A DNA stretch of 64,000 nt from Pseudovibrio denitrificans JCM 12308 (GCF_001310815.1 NZ_BAZK01000001.1:124001-188000); one strand, 5' to 3'. Numbered from the stretch's first letter, positions 46,215 through 59,138 are shown. Notes: generated by a model from the letters alone, not told the origin. Numbers and translations are program-made.

Positions 46215-49200
46215 GTAGACTCAAACGCTTTTTCCCCTTCTGGTTCGTTACGCTCCTCATCACACTGATCCTGTGTGCAGTTGTCTGGATTTATGGTCCA
46301 AGCCTTTCCATTTTCGGCGCCAAGCATTTGCAATGGCTGTGGTGCGTATGCTGGTCGTGATGGGCCTGCTCATGATCTGGGCGGCTATCAACATTGCGCG
46401 CTTATCTCGCCGTGCACGGGAAGCTGAGGCGAAAAACGAAGAGGAAGAAGAGGAAGAAGAGCCTGAGGTCGACCCAGACGAGCTAGCAAAGAACGAGGCT
46501 GCTCTTGTAACCACCAAGGTGGAAAAGAGCCTGAACATTCTTAAAACAGCCAGTGTTGACGGGAAACTCGGGCGCCGCGTTATCTACCAGCTTCCGTGGT
46601 ATCTGATGATTGGTCCGGAAGAATCCGGCAAGACCACTGCCCTACTCCGGTCAGGCATGAAATTTCCATTGGCTCACAAGCTGGGTCAGAAAGTGGATGC
46701 TGCGACCGTGGAGCCGACGGCGGAGTGTGAGTACTGGTTCAGCAATAACGCAATTATCGTGGACAGTGCTGGTCGTTACACGATGCAGGATCAGGACGAG
46801 ATCATTGATGCGTCCGGCTGGAACACTCTTCTCACTTTGATTAAGAAAAATCGTCGTCGCCAGCCACTCAACGGCATGATCATTGCGATCAATCTGGCAA
46901 AGCTGGTGACGTTGCGATCTGACCAGCGTCTTGATATGGCCCGGACGGTCAAACAGCGCGTCAAAGAGGCTGAGAAACAGCTTGGGCTTAGATTTCCGAT
47001 CTACGTGATGTTCACCAAACTGGATCTGATCGCTGGTTTTACGGATTACTTCCAGATCCTTGGTCGTGATGAACGGCATCAGGTTTGGGGTATGACCTTC
47101 CCTGTTGATGACGGGAAATCTTCAGAGAACGCGATCAGTCATTTTGACGAGGAATATGAACTGCTGATGGAGCAGCTCAACTCACGTGTTTACGACTATC
47201 TCAATAAAGAAACCGATATTCAGCACAGAAGTCTGATCTTCAGCTTTCCGCAGCAAATGGCGTCTTTACAAACAGTGCTGAACGATTTTCTCACTGAGAT
47301 GTTCCGACCTAATCGTTACGAAGACCGCAGCTTCCTGCGTGGTGTTTACTTCACCTCAGCAACTCAAGAAGGGCAGCCTGTCGATCTGTTGGCGGGTTCT
47401 ATTGCGCAGGCTTATGGGGTTGGCCGGCAAGCCCTTCCCTCCGCCCCATATGAGCGGCATGCTTACTTTCTCGAGCGTTTATTCTTTGACCTGATCTTTG
47501 GTGAGGGCAACCTTGCAGGCGAAAGCAAGCAAGTGATGCGCAAGCAAAAGATCAGGAAACGTCTTTCACTGGCTGCTTGCTTTATAGCTTTGGCATTCCT
47601 GACGACCGTCTGGGTCATTAGCTATGAACTCAATCAGGAAAATATCATCAATCGCGCGAATGCGGACCTGAAAGAATTTCCGAAGTTTGCTGATCGCATT
47701 GATGCAGTACGTGTAAATGATGCGAACTATCTGGCTGTGTTGCCGCTGCTGAACTACTTGCGCGATCTGCCCGGAGGGTACTCTGATCAGCAAGAGAAAC
47801 CACCTCAGAATGAGCGTTGGGGTCTTAACCAGATTCCGATTGTCGCTGAGGATGCTGATGCGCTCTATCACAATGGGCTGGAACGCTACCTCCGTCCCCG
47901 TATGATGTTGCGTCTTGAGCAGCAGATGGTTGCGAACATTGATAATCCTGAGTTCCTGTTCGAGGCTTTGCGCATTTATCTTGAGCTTGCTGATAAAGGA
48001 CCAATTGAACCTGAGATCATTCAGCGTTGGGAAGAAACAGACTGGCAAACGCTCTACAGTGATCCACGTCAGGTCACGGAACGCGAACAGCTCTCCAATC
48101 ACCTTGCCGCTTTGCTGCAACAACCTTTCAAGGTTCGGATTGATGTGAATACACAGTTGGTTAACCAGGTTCGGGAAATCCTGAACGCGCAACCAATTGC
48201 AGAACTCGCGTATTCCTTTATCAAGGCTGGACAAGCTGCACAGAATTTGCCGGAATGGCGTCCTGATGAAGCTGGTGGTTCTGCCACCACACGCGTCTTT
48301 ACCCGCTCCTCCGGGAAACCGTTAACCGAAGGAATACCTGGACTTTACACCTATGATGGCTTCCACGGTGTCTTCCTACCTCAACTGGTGGACAGCATTC
48401 AGAGCTTCGTTCGAGAAAGCTGGGTGTTGGGTCCCAATGGCCAGCTTGAGAACAAGGAAGAGACGGTTACTCGCATCGAACGCGGTGTCCTTGGACTTTA
48501 TCTGGACGATTATGCACGTATGTGGGATGCGATGTTGGCAGACCTGAGGATCGTGAAGTTCGGTAGTTTGGCACAAGCCACTGACGTCATTAACACCGCC
48601 TCCGGTCCCAATTCCCCAATCCGAAACATGCTTGTTTCTGTTGCAGAGCAAACCCAGCTGACCCGTACTGAGGCTCCTTCCAGTGCGACTGGTATTGCCC
48701 AGAATGTGGCTGGTGGTGCTGCACGGATTGCACAGGAAGAAGCCCGCGCAACAACCAACCTGAGGCAGCAGCAGCTGGTTGAAGTTCTAGGTGAAGCTGT
48801 CCCGACCAGTGAAGGCGGTCCTAGAACCGCGCCTCCTGGGTCCTCCGTTCAGGCCCGGTTTGAGGCACTTGATAACTACACATTGGGCAGCGGCAGCGGT
48901 ACGACGCCCCTTGATGCATTATTGATGCAGGTCACTGATCTTTATCGTGAGTTGAACCGAATTCTGCTTGCCAACAACAGTCAGCAGGATGCGCTTAGCT
49001 ACATTCTTGGTGGCGGTAGTGATGCGGTTAAGACGCTTAAGGACGAGGCCCCTAACCTGCCGATGCCGTTGCAGAGCTGGATACAGGAAATGCTTCAGTT
49101 TTCATCTCAGGTGACCTCTAATGATGCACAAAAAGCAATCAATGCGGCCTGGGATTCTGAAGTTTTGCCACTTTGCAGCACAGCTTTGACAAACCGGTAT

Positions 49201-49838
49201 CCGGTGGCTGATGGGCAAAAAGCTTCTGTCATGCTGGATGACTTTTCGACCCTGTTTAAACCCGGCGGTAAGATTGAAGCGTTTTTCAATACCAACATCA
49301 AATCCTTCGTCGATACATCCAGCACACCATGGAAATGGAGAGATGGTGAGAACGCTCGGATTGGGGTCTCCAAAGACAGCCTTCAAGTCTTCGAAAAAGC
49401 TAACGATATTCGCAACGCATATTTCGCAAATGGGGGGGATAAACCATCTGTTGCATTCACGATGACCCCACTGGATCTGGATATCGGATCTACCGTGTCG
49501 CGCTCACCGTGGATGGGACGACAGTAAGCTATGCACATGGCCCGTCTCGCCCCGTTGAACTGAGTTGGCCCGGCGATGGCGTCCCCTCTGCTAGCCTGGC
49601 ATTTTTTCCTGAGGTTGCTGGAGAAGCTAACTCCATCAATCTCAGCGGACCCTGGTCCCTCTTTAGATTATTGGAAAAGGCACGCGTAACGAAGACTGAG
49701 ATACCTGATCAATACAAGGTGAGATTTTCGCTTGGAAATCGTTTTGCCACCTTCAATCTCATCGCGAACAGCGTGAACAATCCATTCTCCGCAAGGCTAC
49801 TTCAGAATTTCACCTGCCCCAAGGAGCTCGACGCATAG
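46211..49838 (+). CDS. tssM: T6SS membrane-complex protein TssM (IcmF), two frameshifts
   Basis: Largest membrane-complex subunit, about 1209 aa after repair. Two N-terminal helices (FWFVTLLITLILCAVVWIYG and MAVVRMLVVMGLLMIWAAIN) and a third near residue 450 (FIALAFLTTVWVIS) frame a cytoplasmic NTPase-like domain with Walker A GPEESGKTTALL. The periplasmic half ends with SYAHGPSRPVELSWPGDG, GPWSLFRLLEKA and NPFSARLLQNFTCP, the known IcmF C-terminus that contacts TssJ. Breaks lie at about 46325 (one C missing after GAK) and about 49498 (one base missing before ALTVDG). The ATG at 46211 overlaps the tssL stop. Confidence 0.94.
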
Positions 49839-49888
49839 AACACCGGTTAAGTGGTTCTCTAAAATAACAATACTAAGTGGAGCCTCGA

Positions 49889-52627
49889 ATGTCTGACGAT
49901 CAACTAACACCCGAACAACTCCAATGGGTGCAAGCGGTTTATAAAGCTCTTGGCTGGACCTTTAAGGAAAAGGAAGAGGCTGAACGTGAGACAGCTGCCG
50001 CAATCAAAGAAAAAGAAGAAAAAGAGATTGCACAGGCCACTGCCAAAACCAAAGCTGAAGACGACAAGAAAATCGGCGCTGCCGTTACTGAAGCAACTGC
50101 AGAGCGCATTAAGCAAGAGAGTGATGAAAAGCTCAAAGATGTTACTGCTCAGCTCACCGACCTGAAAGCAGACGTCAAAGATCACTTTGTACATGAAAAC
50201 GAAGACACAGATTCAGACGCAATGGCGGCACTTGCAACTCAAAGCAAGCAGCTTCTGGAACGACTGAACTCTGTTTATGGACATAAGAAGGATTTTGAGA
50301 AGTATCCAAGTGAAGCGATTGCATTTGATAAGAGCTATGAGAACGCTAAAGCGCTTATCCAAGCCGCTGCTTTGGAGATCAAAACCAAAGATACAGATGG
50401 CGCGCACAACAGCCTGCTGGATGCAGAATCTACCATTGATGACATGCAGGCGCTTTGGCAAGGCGTTGTTGCAGCCGCCAAGAGCCAGCCTGCCGAGCCG
50501 CCAGTTCCAGCAGAACTGAAGCCAAATGTGATGGAAGTTGGTCAAGGTATCAAGGCCATGACAGCTATCGGCTTCTCTGGCCCAGCAGAACGACTTGGCA
50601 AAACCTTGAAGGATGTGAGAGCTGCCAAACTTGGGAAAGATGACCCTGCTTGGGAAATCCTGCTCTATGAGACTGAGATGGCGGTTGCAGCCGTTGTTGA
50701 GTTCAATCAGCTTAAGACACATATTCAGAAGCTTTCGACCAGTTTAAGAAACTCAGGTTTGACGGATGCGGCTGGAAATGTTGAGGCTGACCTCGACAAG
50801 TACATGGCAGACTCTGCACATACAGTTCCAACCATTCGCAGTCTGTTGACATCCCTCAAAGCTTCCGCTGCGCACAAGAACAGCATGCGGAAGGAAGAAA
50901 AGTGGGATGCGGCTCAACTGAGCGAACGAACTGAGCGTTTCCGTGATGATCTTAAGAAGCTGGTTCTTTATGACAAGGACGGCAATCTTGTCACGAAGCC
51001 GGATGAGCGCCGTGCCGTCAAGCGGGCGGGCGATGTGCCCGGTCTAGATAAGGATGTGATGATCCAGATCCCACGCCGCCCCAAAGATGCCAAAGAAATT
51101 CCTCGCAAGACCATCGATAGTCTGCTTGAGACCTTTGACTTCTTGGATGAGCTGAAAGCTTCTGGCGTTACCGGCGTGGAAGATATCGCCGTTGAGGAGT
51201 TTTTGAAAGCTGAGGCCATTCTTTCTGGCATTCAGAAAGACCCTGGCGGCTACAAGAAGCTTACGAAAAACCTCGATAAGCTTCGTGAAAAGGTCGATAA
51301 AATATCGAAAGGCAAGGAAGGTGCCTACTACATTGAGGAACGCCTGCGCCTGAAAGATGACATTGACGAGCTGGAAGATGAAGCCCTTTCCATGAACATT
51401 GAGAAGGCTTTGACAGCTTGTACCGATATGGAAGCCAAGCAGCTTCATCCACTTGAGGAAGGTGTTCGGAAAGCCGTGAAGAACCGCGAGCTGTTTGACA
51501 CCAAGGTCAAGATTATCGAGAGCCAGTTTACGGAGATACCAAAGCTCCTGTCCCAGATGGGCAAGGCTGATCCTAAGCTGGCCAAGATGATTGGTTCTCT
51601 CTTCGCTCCTGATGAGGTCAAGCAGTATCACGGTGAACTGGACCTTTTCTTCGATCAGGCCAAAGACCTTGCTTATAACGCGACCACGAACGATGAACTC
51701 GCTCACTCACTGGATCTTGCAAACCGTCTGATCTTCCGTGTTGATCGTTTTGTGCTTGAGTTGGAAGGCCAGTTGAGCCACCTGCATAAGCTTGCCGAAA
51801 TGGAAGCCAAAGGTGAGAAGATCACCGATGCAGATCGTTTCAGCGCAGAAGAGTTGAAACACTTCAAAAAGCTAGAAGACGACTACAAGAAGGGTGTTGC
51901 CCGCAAGAAAGAGCAGAAGGAAGCGAAGGAAGCCTTCCTTGCCAAGTCTGGCCCGCTCAAAGATGAGCTGGATATGATGACGTCGAAAGACATCTCCATC
52001 AAGCGCATCCTTGCTTACTACAAGGGTGTTGAACGTGTTGATCCAAGCAAGTTCGATACCTCACGGCTGAAGGAACTTCGGCTTGAAATTGCGGATCTTG
52101 AAGAGAACTCTGATGCGTCTCATTCGCATAAAGAGAACCTTGCCAAGCTGAAAGAACTGGAAAGTGCTCTGGATGCAATGCGCGGTGAAATCACCGGTTT
52201 CCGCGAAGACATTGCCAAGGACATTTCCAAGTTCTCTGACAACTGTCTCACGCGTCTTGATAAGGCCAAGAAGTACATCGACGGCACATTTGTGAACGCG
52301 GTGAAGGACAAGCAGGATGCAGGTGAAGAAGCCGTGGATGTGGCGGCCCTACGTAAGTTCGCCTCAAGTATTTCTCAGCCTCTGGCCCTCGCAGAACTGC
52401 CGAAGAATGTAGCTGTGATCGCAGATAAGTCAAAAGACCTGAAAGAGCGCAAAAAAGCGCGAGAAAACGCCCTTAGGCAGGTGCGTCCACTGATTGCGCA
52501 GCTCGATAACAGTAAGGCCATTCAGCTTTATATGCGGCACCCGTTCAGTGACTTGCCGAATGATCTGAATATTCTGCGTCCTGAGCTGGTTCAGCTTGAA
52601 GTGAAACTTCTGTCGCTTGGCGGCTAA
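49889..52627 (+). CDS. Unrecognised 912-residue charged helical protein after tssM
   Basis: Very large soluble protein rich in Lys, Glu, Asp and Ala with long predicted coiled coils, especially residues 25-120 and 650-830. It starts MSDDQLTPEQLQWVQAVYKAL, and the motif LTPxQxxW recurs in similar form at the start of the next two proteins. No signal peptide, membrane helix or known domain is recognised. The start at 49889 follows AGTGGAG; the tssM stop is 50 bp upstream. It is intact. Position at the end of the core T6SS operon fits an effector, a scaffold or an accessory regulator; nothing in the sequence decides between them. Confidence 0.8.
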   Translation: MSDDQLTPEQLQWVQAVYKALGWTFKEKEEAERETAAAIKEKEEKEIAQATAKTKAEDDKKIGAAVTEATAERIKQESDEKLKDVTAQLTDLKADVKDHFVHENEDTDSDAMAALATQSKQLLERLNSVYGHKKDFEKYPSEAIAFDKSYENAKALIQAAALEIKTKDTDGAHNSLLDAESTIDDMQALWQGVVAAAKSQPAEPPVPAELKPNVMEVGQGIKAMTAIGFSGPAERLGKTLKDVRAAKLGKDDPAWEILLYETEMAVAAVVEFNQLKTHIQKLSTSLRNSGLTDAAGNVEADLDKYMADSAHTVPTIRSLLTSLKASAAHKNSMRKEEKWDAAQLSERTERFRDDLKKLVLYDKDGNLVTKPDERRAVKRAGDVPGLDKDVMIQIPRRPKDAKEIPRKTIDSLLETFDFLDELKASGVTGVEDIAVEEFLKAEAILSGIQKDPGGYKKLTKNLDKLREKVDKISKGKEGAYYIEERLRLKDDIDELEDEALSMNIEKALTACTDMEAKQLHPLEEGVRKAVKNRELFDTKVKIIESQFTEIPKLLSQMGKADPKLAKMIGSLFAPDEVKQYHGELDLFFDQAKDLAYNATTNDELAHSLDLANRLIFRVDRFVLELEGQLSHLHKLAEMEAKGEKITDADRFSAEELKHFKKLEDDYKKGVARKKEQKEAKEAFLAKSGPLKDELDMMTSKDISIKRILAYYKGVERVDPSKFDTSRLKELRLEIADLEENSDASHSHKENLAKLKELESALDAMRGEITGFREDIAKDISKFSDNCLTRLDKAKKYIDGTFVNAVKDKQDAGEEAVDVAALRKFASSISQPLALAELPKNVAVIADKSKDLKERKKARENALRQVRPLIAQLDNSKAIQLYMRHPFSDLPNDLNILRPELVQLEVKLLSLGG

Positions 52628-52673
52628 AATATAACCAAGAAGGGTCGAAAACGACCCCATCGTGGAGTTTGTT

Positions 52674-55600
52674 ATGTCTTTGACTCCCTCCCAGATCGAA
52701 TGGCTTTCTCAAGCCCAGGGCGGTGTTGAAAGCTTCGAAGCAGATAGCGAAAACGACGAGAAGAAATCTGCCGAACTGACCAATATTTTAGCCAAATTGG
52801 ATGCAGACAAAGCAGTCATCCAAAAGGCTCAGGATTTCCAGATTGAACTGGCTCGTGATCCCGGTTTCTTCAAGCGGAAGCTACAGAAAACCAAAATGGA
52901 TTTTATGACGGGTGACATGCAGACAGAGGTCGATTCCTATGCCGATGTGACCTCCGAAACACCCCTTATCCCTGCCGAGAATGTTGATGCATTAAATATA
53001 GCATTCGACAAAATCCTTCAGAGGCAGGCAGAAATGCTTGCTGCCAAAAAGAAGGATGGAAAAACACGACTTTTCACGGATGAAGACATCACCCGTGAGC
53101 TGTGGACTCCTTTGGTTCGTCAAGGGATCATCCCTTCCAACCTGGTTCCGGATAAGTACAGCCAGTTTGTGCAGATGTTTCAGGGCGCTTCGGAGATCTA
53201 CGAGAACAAGCTTGAACAGCACAGTGAAACAGCTTCCAGATATGAGAATACTCTCGAGGCCATTGGCTTTGCACGAGACGTGGTCTCACTGGCCGGTACT
53301 GTTGGTAGCACAGCGATTACAATTGCAAACTTTGAAGACCAATCTCAGTCATTGGCAGAAAAGCGCGAGATTGCCGCCAAGCGTCAGGTTCTCAAAAGCA
53401 AGCAAGATCAGATCGCAGGTGATCTTCGCACTAAATTGAAACTTGGACCGAATACGACAGACGGAGAAGTCCTGGATGCTGCTGCAGCGGCCCCAGATGG
53501 CAAATACGCCTGTGAAATCCAAAGCTACCAGAATGTTGAACTCGCTCAAACACAGCTGGTTGAACAGCTGATGGGGCAAACCAAGCTCTTCGAAGAAGAG
53601 AAGGCTTTGCTGACCATGTCCACCTCTTTGTTGGATGGTGGTCTGGCGATGGCTGAGAAAGGCATCCAGTTTTCAGAGCGGCAAAAGAATGCGAGGAACA
53701 CTCTTGCATTTGCGCAAGATGCGGCAGACGTCGTTGCCAGTCAGGTGAAACTTGCGTTGGAAGCAACCAGCAAAACCTATGAACACGAAGAACATCAAAC
53801 AACAGACAAAATTGAGTTTGCAGGCGCAGCTGATAAGGAAACTCTCCAGAACCTGTCTTACGCATCCGGTGCTATCACTGCAGCTATTGAGGCCAATCAG
53901 GTTGCACGGAAAATTGTATTAGCAACACAAGCAAAAACCACTAAAGAAATAGAAAATGCTGTTTTGCAGATTGCTGGTTCAGTTGCCGATACAATCGCTG
54001 AAGCGCTTTTTGCAGCAGGTGATGTTCAGGGATACGTCGACACCGGCAAAGAAGATTCCAAACACACTCTCAAAGATGAGCGTAAGACGTTCGCCTATGG
54101 TGATCCCGATTCCGGTCCAGGTCCTGGAAATGCAGCTGACCAGACCGAGCTTATCGGTGTTTCAATCAAGGCATTTTTTGTAGCAGGCGTTAATGTCGGC
54201 ACAGCCGTCAAGGCGATAAAAGATAAAGATTACAAAGCCTTCGGAGAATCTCTCGTTCTGGGTCTCATGCAGGCTGCCTCATCTGCGACTACAGGCCCCC
54301 TCGCCGCTATGGCTAAACCTGACCTTGCTCTAAACACTGAAGAAGAAAAAGAAGAGCTCGGCAATCTCACTCCCCGTGAACTGATGGCACGGAAACTGGA
54401 TCGGTCTGGCTGTGCCTTTGTGCGAACGGAGCGAGAAAAGTTTCTCGATGGATTTCAGGATCCAAGCTACCTACACACAATCACCAACAATATGCGTGAG
54501 ATGCAGGACGCTTTTCGCGAGGCGAATGAAAAGAAGAAGATGGATGCGGAAACGCTGAAGCGCACCAATGCCGCAATCCAGAAACTTGAAGCCAAAAAAT
54601 CCTGGGATGCTCTTGCTGATTTCAAAAAGAAACAATCAAAAAAGAAAGACCGCGAAGAGTTTATGGCGCAACTCGAAGCGGACGTGGAAGCCGAAACCAA
54701 GGCTCTCAAGAACCTAATCGCGGAAGCCTCTCCTCCACCTGATCCGAAGGATGGCGAGGCGCTTGCCAAGTCTATGGAAGCCGTTGAGAAGTTGATTGCA
54801 GACATCAAGGCTTCTGAGATGCAGTACAAGTTGATTGAAAAGATCGCCAAGGGCGGTGTTCAGGTGCTTGTGCGCGTCGTGCCGGCCACTGGCATGGTGG
54901 AAGCCTGCAGGAAGCTTGCTTTTGACGCAATCGCCCTTGGTAAGAAGGCGGCTGAGGTTGAGAAATGGCGCCGTAATGTGAAGATGGCGCAAACCTCCAA
55001 TTCGCCCTACTACCACGCCTGTAAAGAACGCCATACGCAAGCGGCTGTTCAGGTGAGCCAGAAGACAATCAATACGTTCTTGTCCATGATTGGCGTTGCA
55101 ACTGAAGCGGCTCGCCTTGCTGACTCAACACAGGCAGCCACCGGCATGTCGATGGTCAAGAACATGGGCCAGGCTCTTTCTGACTTCGGTTACAAGACCT
55201 ATGGCCGTGCGAAGATTGTCTTTGGTTGGCGGAAGTATCTTGATGCGCGCAAAAACCCAGAGAACCGCAAGAAGCTCGTGAAGCTATTGCTTGGAACTCC
55301 ACGCTTGCCAAGTGTGTGTTGGCCTATGGCATTGTTGAGGAGCGCGATCCGATTGCACAACAGGTTGGCCGTAACTGCGGCCTGACACCTGAAGTGTTGG
55401 TTTCCAACTCGGATGTTTGTGCGGCGGTGGTCCGCTACTTCGAGACACTTTATAGCGAAGACCCTGTTGTTCTTCGCCGCGTTCCAAAGGTCACCAACTG
55501 GCATCCAGGTACGCCTGATCTTACCCTCAAGAGCTGGTTCAGCTTCAAGCGTGCGGCCTCCACAAAGGCTTACCCGCTGATGGCGAAGGCATCCTGTAAG

Positions 55601-55936
55601 ACACCGGCTATTGATCAGGCCTTGAAGGGGCTTCACACGCTGTGTGGTGGTGACCCTTTCAATTACCCATCCGTACGTGATGATCTGATGTCCGATGAAG
55701 CGTGGCAGGCAAAGATCGTCACTTTGGCCACCGACGTGAAAAAGCATCTGGAAACCCTTGAGAAAGAGTTCAAAGGATTCCGGCCGGTCAACGCTGAGCC
55801 GAAAGATCCTAAAACTCAGGCGTGGCAAGGTGGAAAGTTGCATGTCGAGATGTCGGAAGTTGCTGATGCTTTGAAAGCGCAGGCAACACTGATCCTTCGA
55901 GATGTGAATTCAGATCTGAAAACCTACACAGCTTAA
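52674..55936 (+). CDS. Unrecognised 1087-residue protein, paralogue of the next gene, frameshifted
   Basis: Starts MSLTPSQIEWLSQAQGG. It shares three long regions with the following protein: an N-terminal part with EDITRELWTPLVRQGIIPSN (about residues 130-150), SETASRYENTLEAIGFARDVV, and a C-terminal 500 residues with SPYYHACKERHTQAAVQVSQ, QALSDFGYKTYGRAKIVFGW and NCGLTPEVLVSNSDVC. A stretch around residues 500-560 is mildly hydrophobic. No known domain is recognised. The frame breaks at about 55277; one added C joins the helix to AWNSTLAKCVLAYGIVEE, exactly as in the paralogue. The break is thus certain to be one gene split. GTGGAG precedes the start. Confidence 0.8.
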
Positions 55937-55966
55937 CCCGTTCTCCTCTGTGATTTGGAGTTTGTC

Positions 55967-58900
55967 ATGACTTTTACCTCAAAGCAGCTTGATTGGCTCA
56001 AAACAGCGCAACAAGGCGCCGGCGAGTTTGAACAAAACTCCGAGCGTGTTGCTGCCAAAGCTGGCCGATTGAATGACATTATGACCAAGCTGGATGGGGA
56101 CAAGGAAACCATTCGCGAGGCCCAGAATTTTGAAGTCACGCTGGCGCGAAATGAGAAGTGGTTCAAGCTTCCCGGCTCTGGCACGAAAATGCCCTGGATG
56201 ACCGGGGATATGCAGACGGAAATCGATACCCGTGCTGACATTCGCGCTGACAGTGGTGAGATCAATGCCGAAACGCTGAAGAAGCTGAATGCCGCTTTCG
56301 AGCGCATTCTGGCTCGTCAGGCTGAGATGATCGCCGCAAAAGACAAAGACGGCAACGATATGTTCTCTGAAGAGGACATTACACGAGAGCTTTGGACACC
56401 CCTCGTACGTGAAGGGATTATTCCTTCCAATCTGGTGCCTTCCAGATACAGCCAGTTTGAGAAGATGTTCAAAGGCGGCTCCAAGATCTACGAGCAAAAG
56501 CTTGAAGAGCATAGCGAGACGGCCTCCAAACATGAGAATGCGCTTGAGGCTATCGGATTTGCGCGTGATGTGGTTACTCTTGCTACAGCCATCGGATCCA
56601 ATGCCATCACCCTGGCCAACCTGAATACGGTGGCAGAAGGAGCACCAGACAAAGATCAGATTTCTGCCAAGCAGGAAGTTCTGAACAATCAGAAAGGCCA
56701 GGTGACCGGAGACCTGCGCAAGTCTCTCAATATGGATGCGAATGCGAGTTCCGAAGATGTGTTAAAGGCAGCGAAGGAAGCCGGATCTTACGGAGATCAG
56801 CTTCAGAAGGTCTCCAACATTGACAATGCCTTGAACTCGCTGAGTGACAACCTTTCCAAAGACGCCAACTGGGTTGCCGAACAGCGCGCCCTGTTCACGG
56901 CAACAACCACTCTGCTAGATACAGGTCTGGCAGCAGCTGAGAAAGGTATCGTCTTTTCCGAACAGAAAGGTAAGACCGCGGCGGATAAGCTAAGTTTTGC
57001 CAATGAAGCGGGAGAGCTGATTGGTGAGCAGATCAAGAATGTTCTTTCTGCTGGTGCTGCCTTTGACAAATCTGCCTCAGACAGAAAAGGCGAAGACGAT
57101 CACGGCAACATTTTTGAAGGCGTTTCCGGCCTGATTGACGTTGCAATGGCTGGTGGCCGTGTATCTGAAAAGATCCTGCAAGCCACTCAGGCACCGGATA
57201 AGGAAGGTGCGCAGGAAGCTGTTATGTCCATTATTGGAACTCTGGCAGATTCCTTGAGCACCACCATTTCCTCCGGCGCACAACTGAGCGGAACAGAGTC
57301 CTCAACACCTGAGATTGTTGGAGAGGCGCTTAAAGCCGCGATGATTGCCACAACGGATGCCGGAGCAGCGACAAAAGCATTGATTGATGGTGACTATCAG
57401 CCTTTGCCGAGGCGCTGACGGGTGGTCTTGCGAACCTTGCCAGTGCAACTGGATCTGATGCCATCGGTGATGCGATTTCCGGGAAGATCCAGCCTGACCA
57501 AGGCGAGCTGACGGAAGAAGGTGAAGCAGAGACTGAAGGTCTGACCCCACAGCAAATTCTTGAGAAAAAGCTGAAGTTGGCAGGTCCAAGTGCCGGTGTT
57601 CAGAGCGTTGAAAAGAGCATGGCGCTGCTTTCTGACGATGACATCATGGCAAACGTTAATGCTCTGCTGACTGGTGGTATCGGCAAACTGCAGAAGCCGG
57701 GCCGCGATGAGAAAGACGCAGAGATCGTTAAGAAGAACACGGCTGCTGCGCTGAAAAAAATCGAAGAACAAAAGACAGGCAACGCTCTTGCTGATCTGAA
57801 GACGAAACTCGCTGATCCAAAAGAACGCAAGGAGTATATGGATAAGATCGAGAAGGAAGCGGAAGAAGAGCATAAAGCACTTCAACAGCTGATCGAAGAA
57901 GCTTCGTCTCCTGAAGATCCAAATGATGCGAAGGCCGTTGAGAAGTCTCTGAAAGCAATCGATATACTGCTTGCAGATATCAAAGCTTCTCAGATGAAGA
58001 TGAAAATGATCGAGACCATCGCCAATGGTGGTGTGAAAGCGGTCACGACTATTTTCCCCGTGACAGGTCTTGCGGAGGCCATTCGCAAGCTGACCATGGA
58101 TGCTATTGCACTGGCGAAAAAGTCAGCTGAAGTTGAGAAGTGGCGGAAGAACGTCAATCTCGCGGAAGCCAGTAACTCGGTTTACTACCATGCAATCAAA
58201 GAACGCCATACGCAGGCTGCCATTCAGGTGAGCCAGAAGACACTCAATACGTTCTTCTCTGTTGTTGGTGTGGCTGCCGAGATCGCGCGTCTGGCTGACG
58301 CGACACAAGCCTCAGCCGGTATTTCTGCTGGTATGAACATGGGGCGTGCACTTTCAGACTTCGGCTACAAAACCTATGGTCGCGCAAAGATCATTTATGG
58401 CTGGAAGAAGTATCAGGAAGCCCGCAAAGATCCGGCCAACCGTAAAGCAGCCCGCGCTGCGATTGCCGGTAACTCTACCCTCGCCAAGTGTGTACTTGCC
58501 TATGGCATCGTGGAGGAGAAAGATCCTATCGCCCGGCAGGTTGGCCGTAACTGCGGCCTGACACCAGAGGTGCTGGTTTCCAGCACTGATGTTTGCTCCG
58601 CTGTTGTGCGGTACTTTGAGACACTTTACAGCGATGACCCTGTGGTCCTGCGCCGTGTTCCAAAAGTCGAGAACTGGCATCCTTGCACGCCGGACCTTAC
58701 ACTGAAGTCCTGGTTCCTGTTCAAGAAAGCAGCAATTACCCGTGCTTATCCACGAATGTCGCAGGATAGTCGGCTGACACCGAATATCGACCGGTCCATC
58801 AAAGAGTTGCACAATCTGTGTCATGGAGATCCGTTCAAGTACCCAGAAGTACGCGATGAGCAGCTCAGTAAGCCTGATGGCATGAAAGCTGTTGTTGAGT

Positions 58901-59115
58901 ATGCCACTCAGGTGGACACTGAACTGGAAAACCTGAAGAAGGCTTTGGATGCCTACTCGCCTGTGGCTGCCAAGCCAACTGATCCGAAGGTTGAGAAATG
59001 GACCGCTGGTGAGCGTCACTCAGAGATGGAAGCTGTTGTGGATGCTATGTCTGCGCAGATTGAGCTGGTGCATCGTGAGATTACAGCGGACCTGAAGCTC
59101 TATAACACCGCATAG
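55967..59115 (+). CDS. Unrecognised 1049-residue protein, paralogue of the preceding gene, frameshifted
   Basis: Starts MTFTSKQLDWLKTAQQG. The same blocks occur as in the previous protein: EDITRELWTPLVREGIIPSN, ETASKHENALEAIGFARDVV, YYHAIKERHTQAAIQVSQ, ALSDFGYKTYGRAKIIYGW, STLAKCVLAYGIVEEKDPI and TPEVLVSSTDVCSAVVRYFE. Middle parts differ. No signal peptide or recognised domain. The frame breaks at 57400, where one added G joins DGDYQ to AFAEALTGGLANLASATG. Both genes begin with the same leader, GTGGAGTTTGTTATG or TTTGGAGTTTGTCATG, another sign of a recent tandem duplication. Followed by a strong terminator that closes the T6SS operon. Confidence 0.8.
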
Positions 59116-59138
59116 AGTCCAAAAACCTGGCATGTAAA

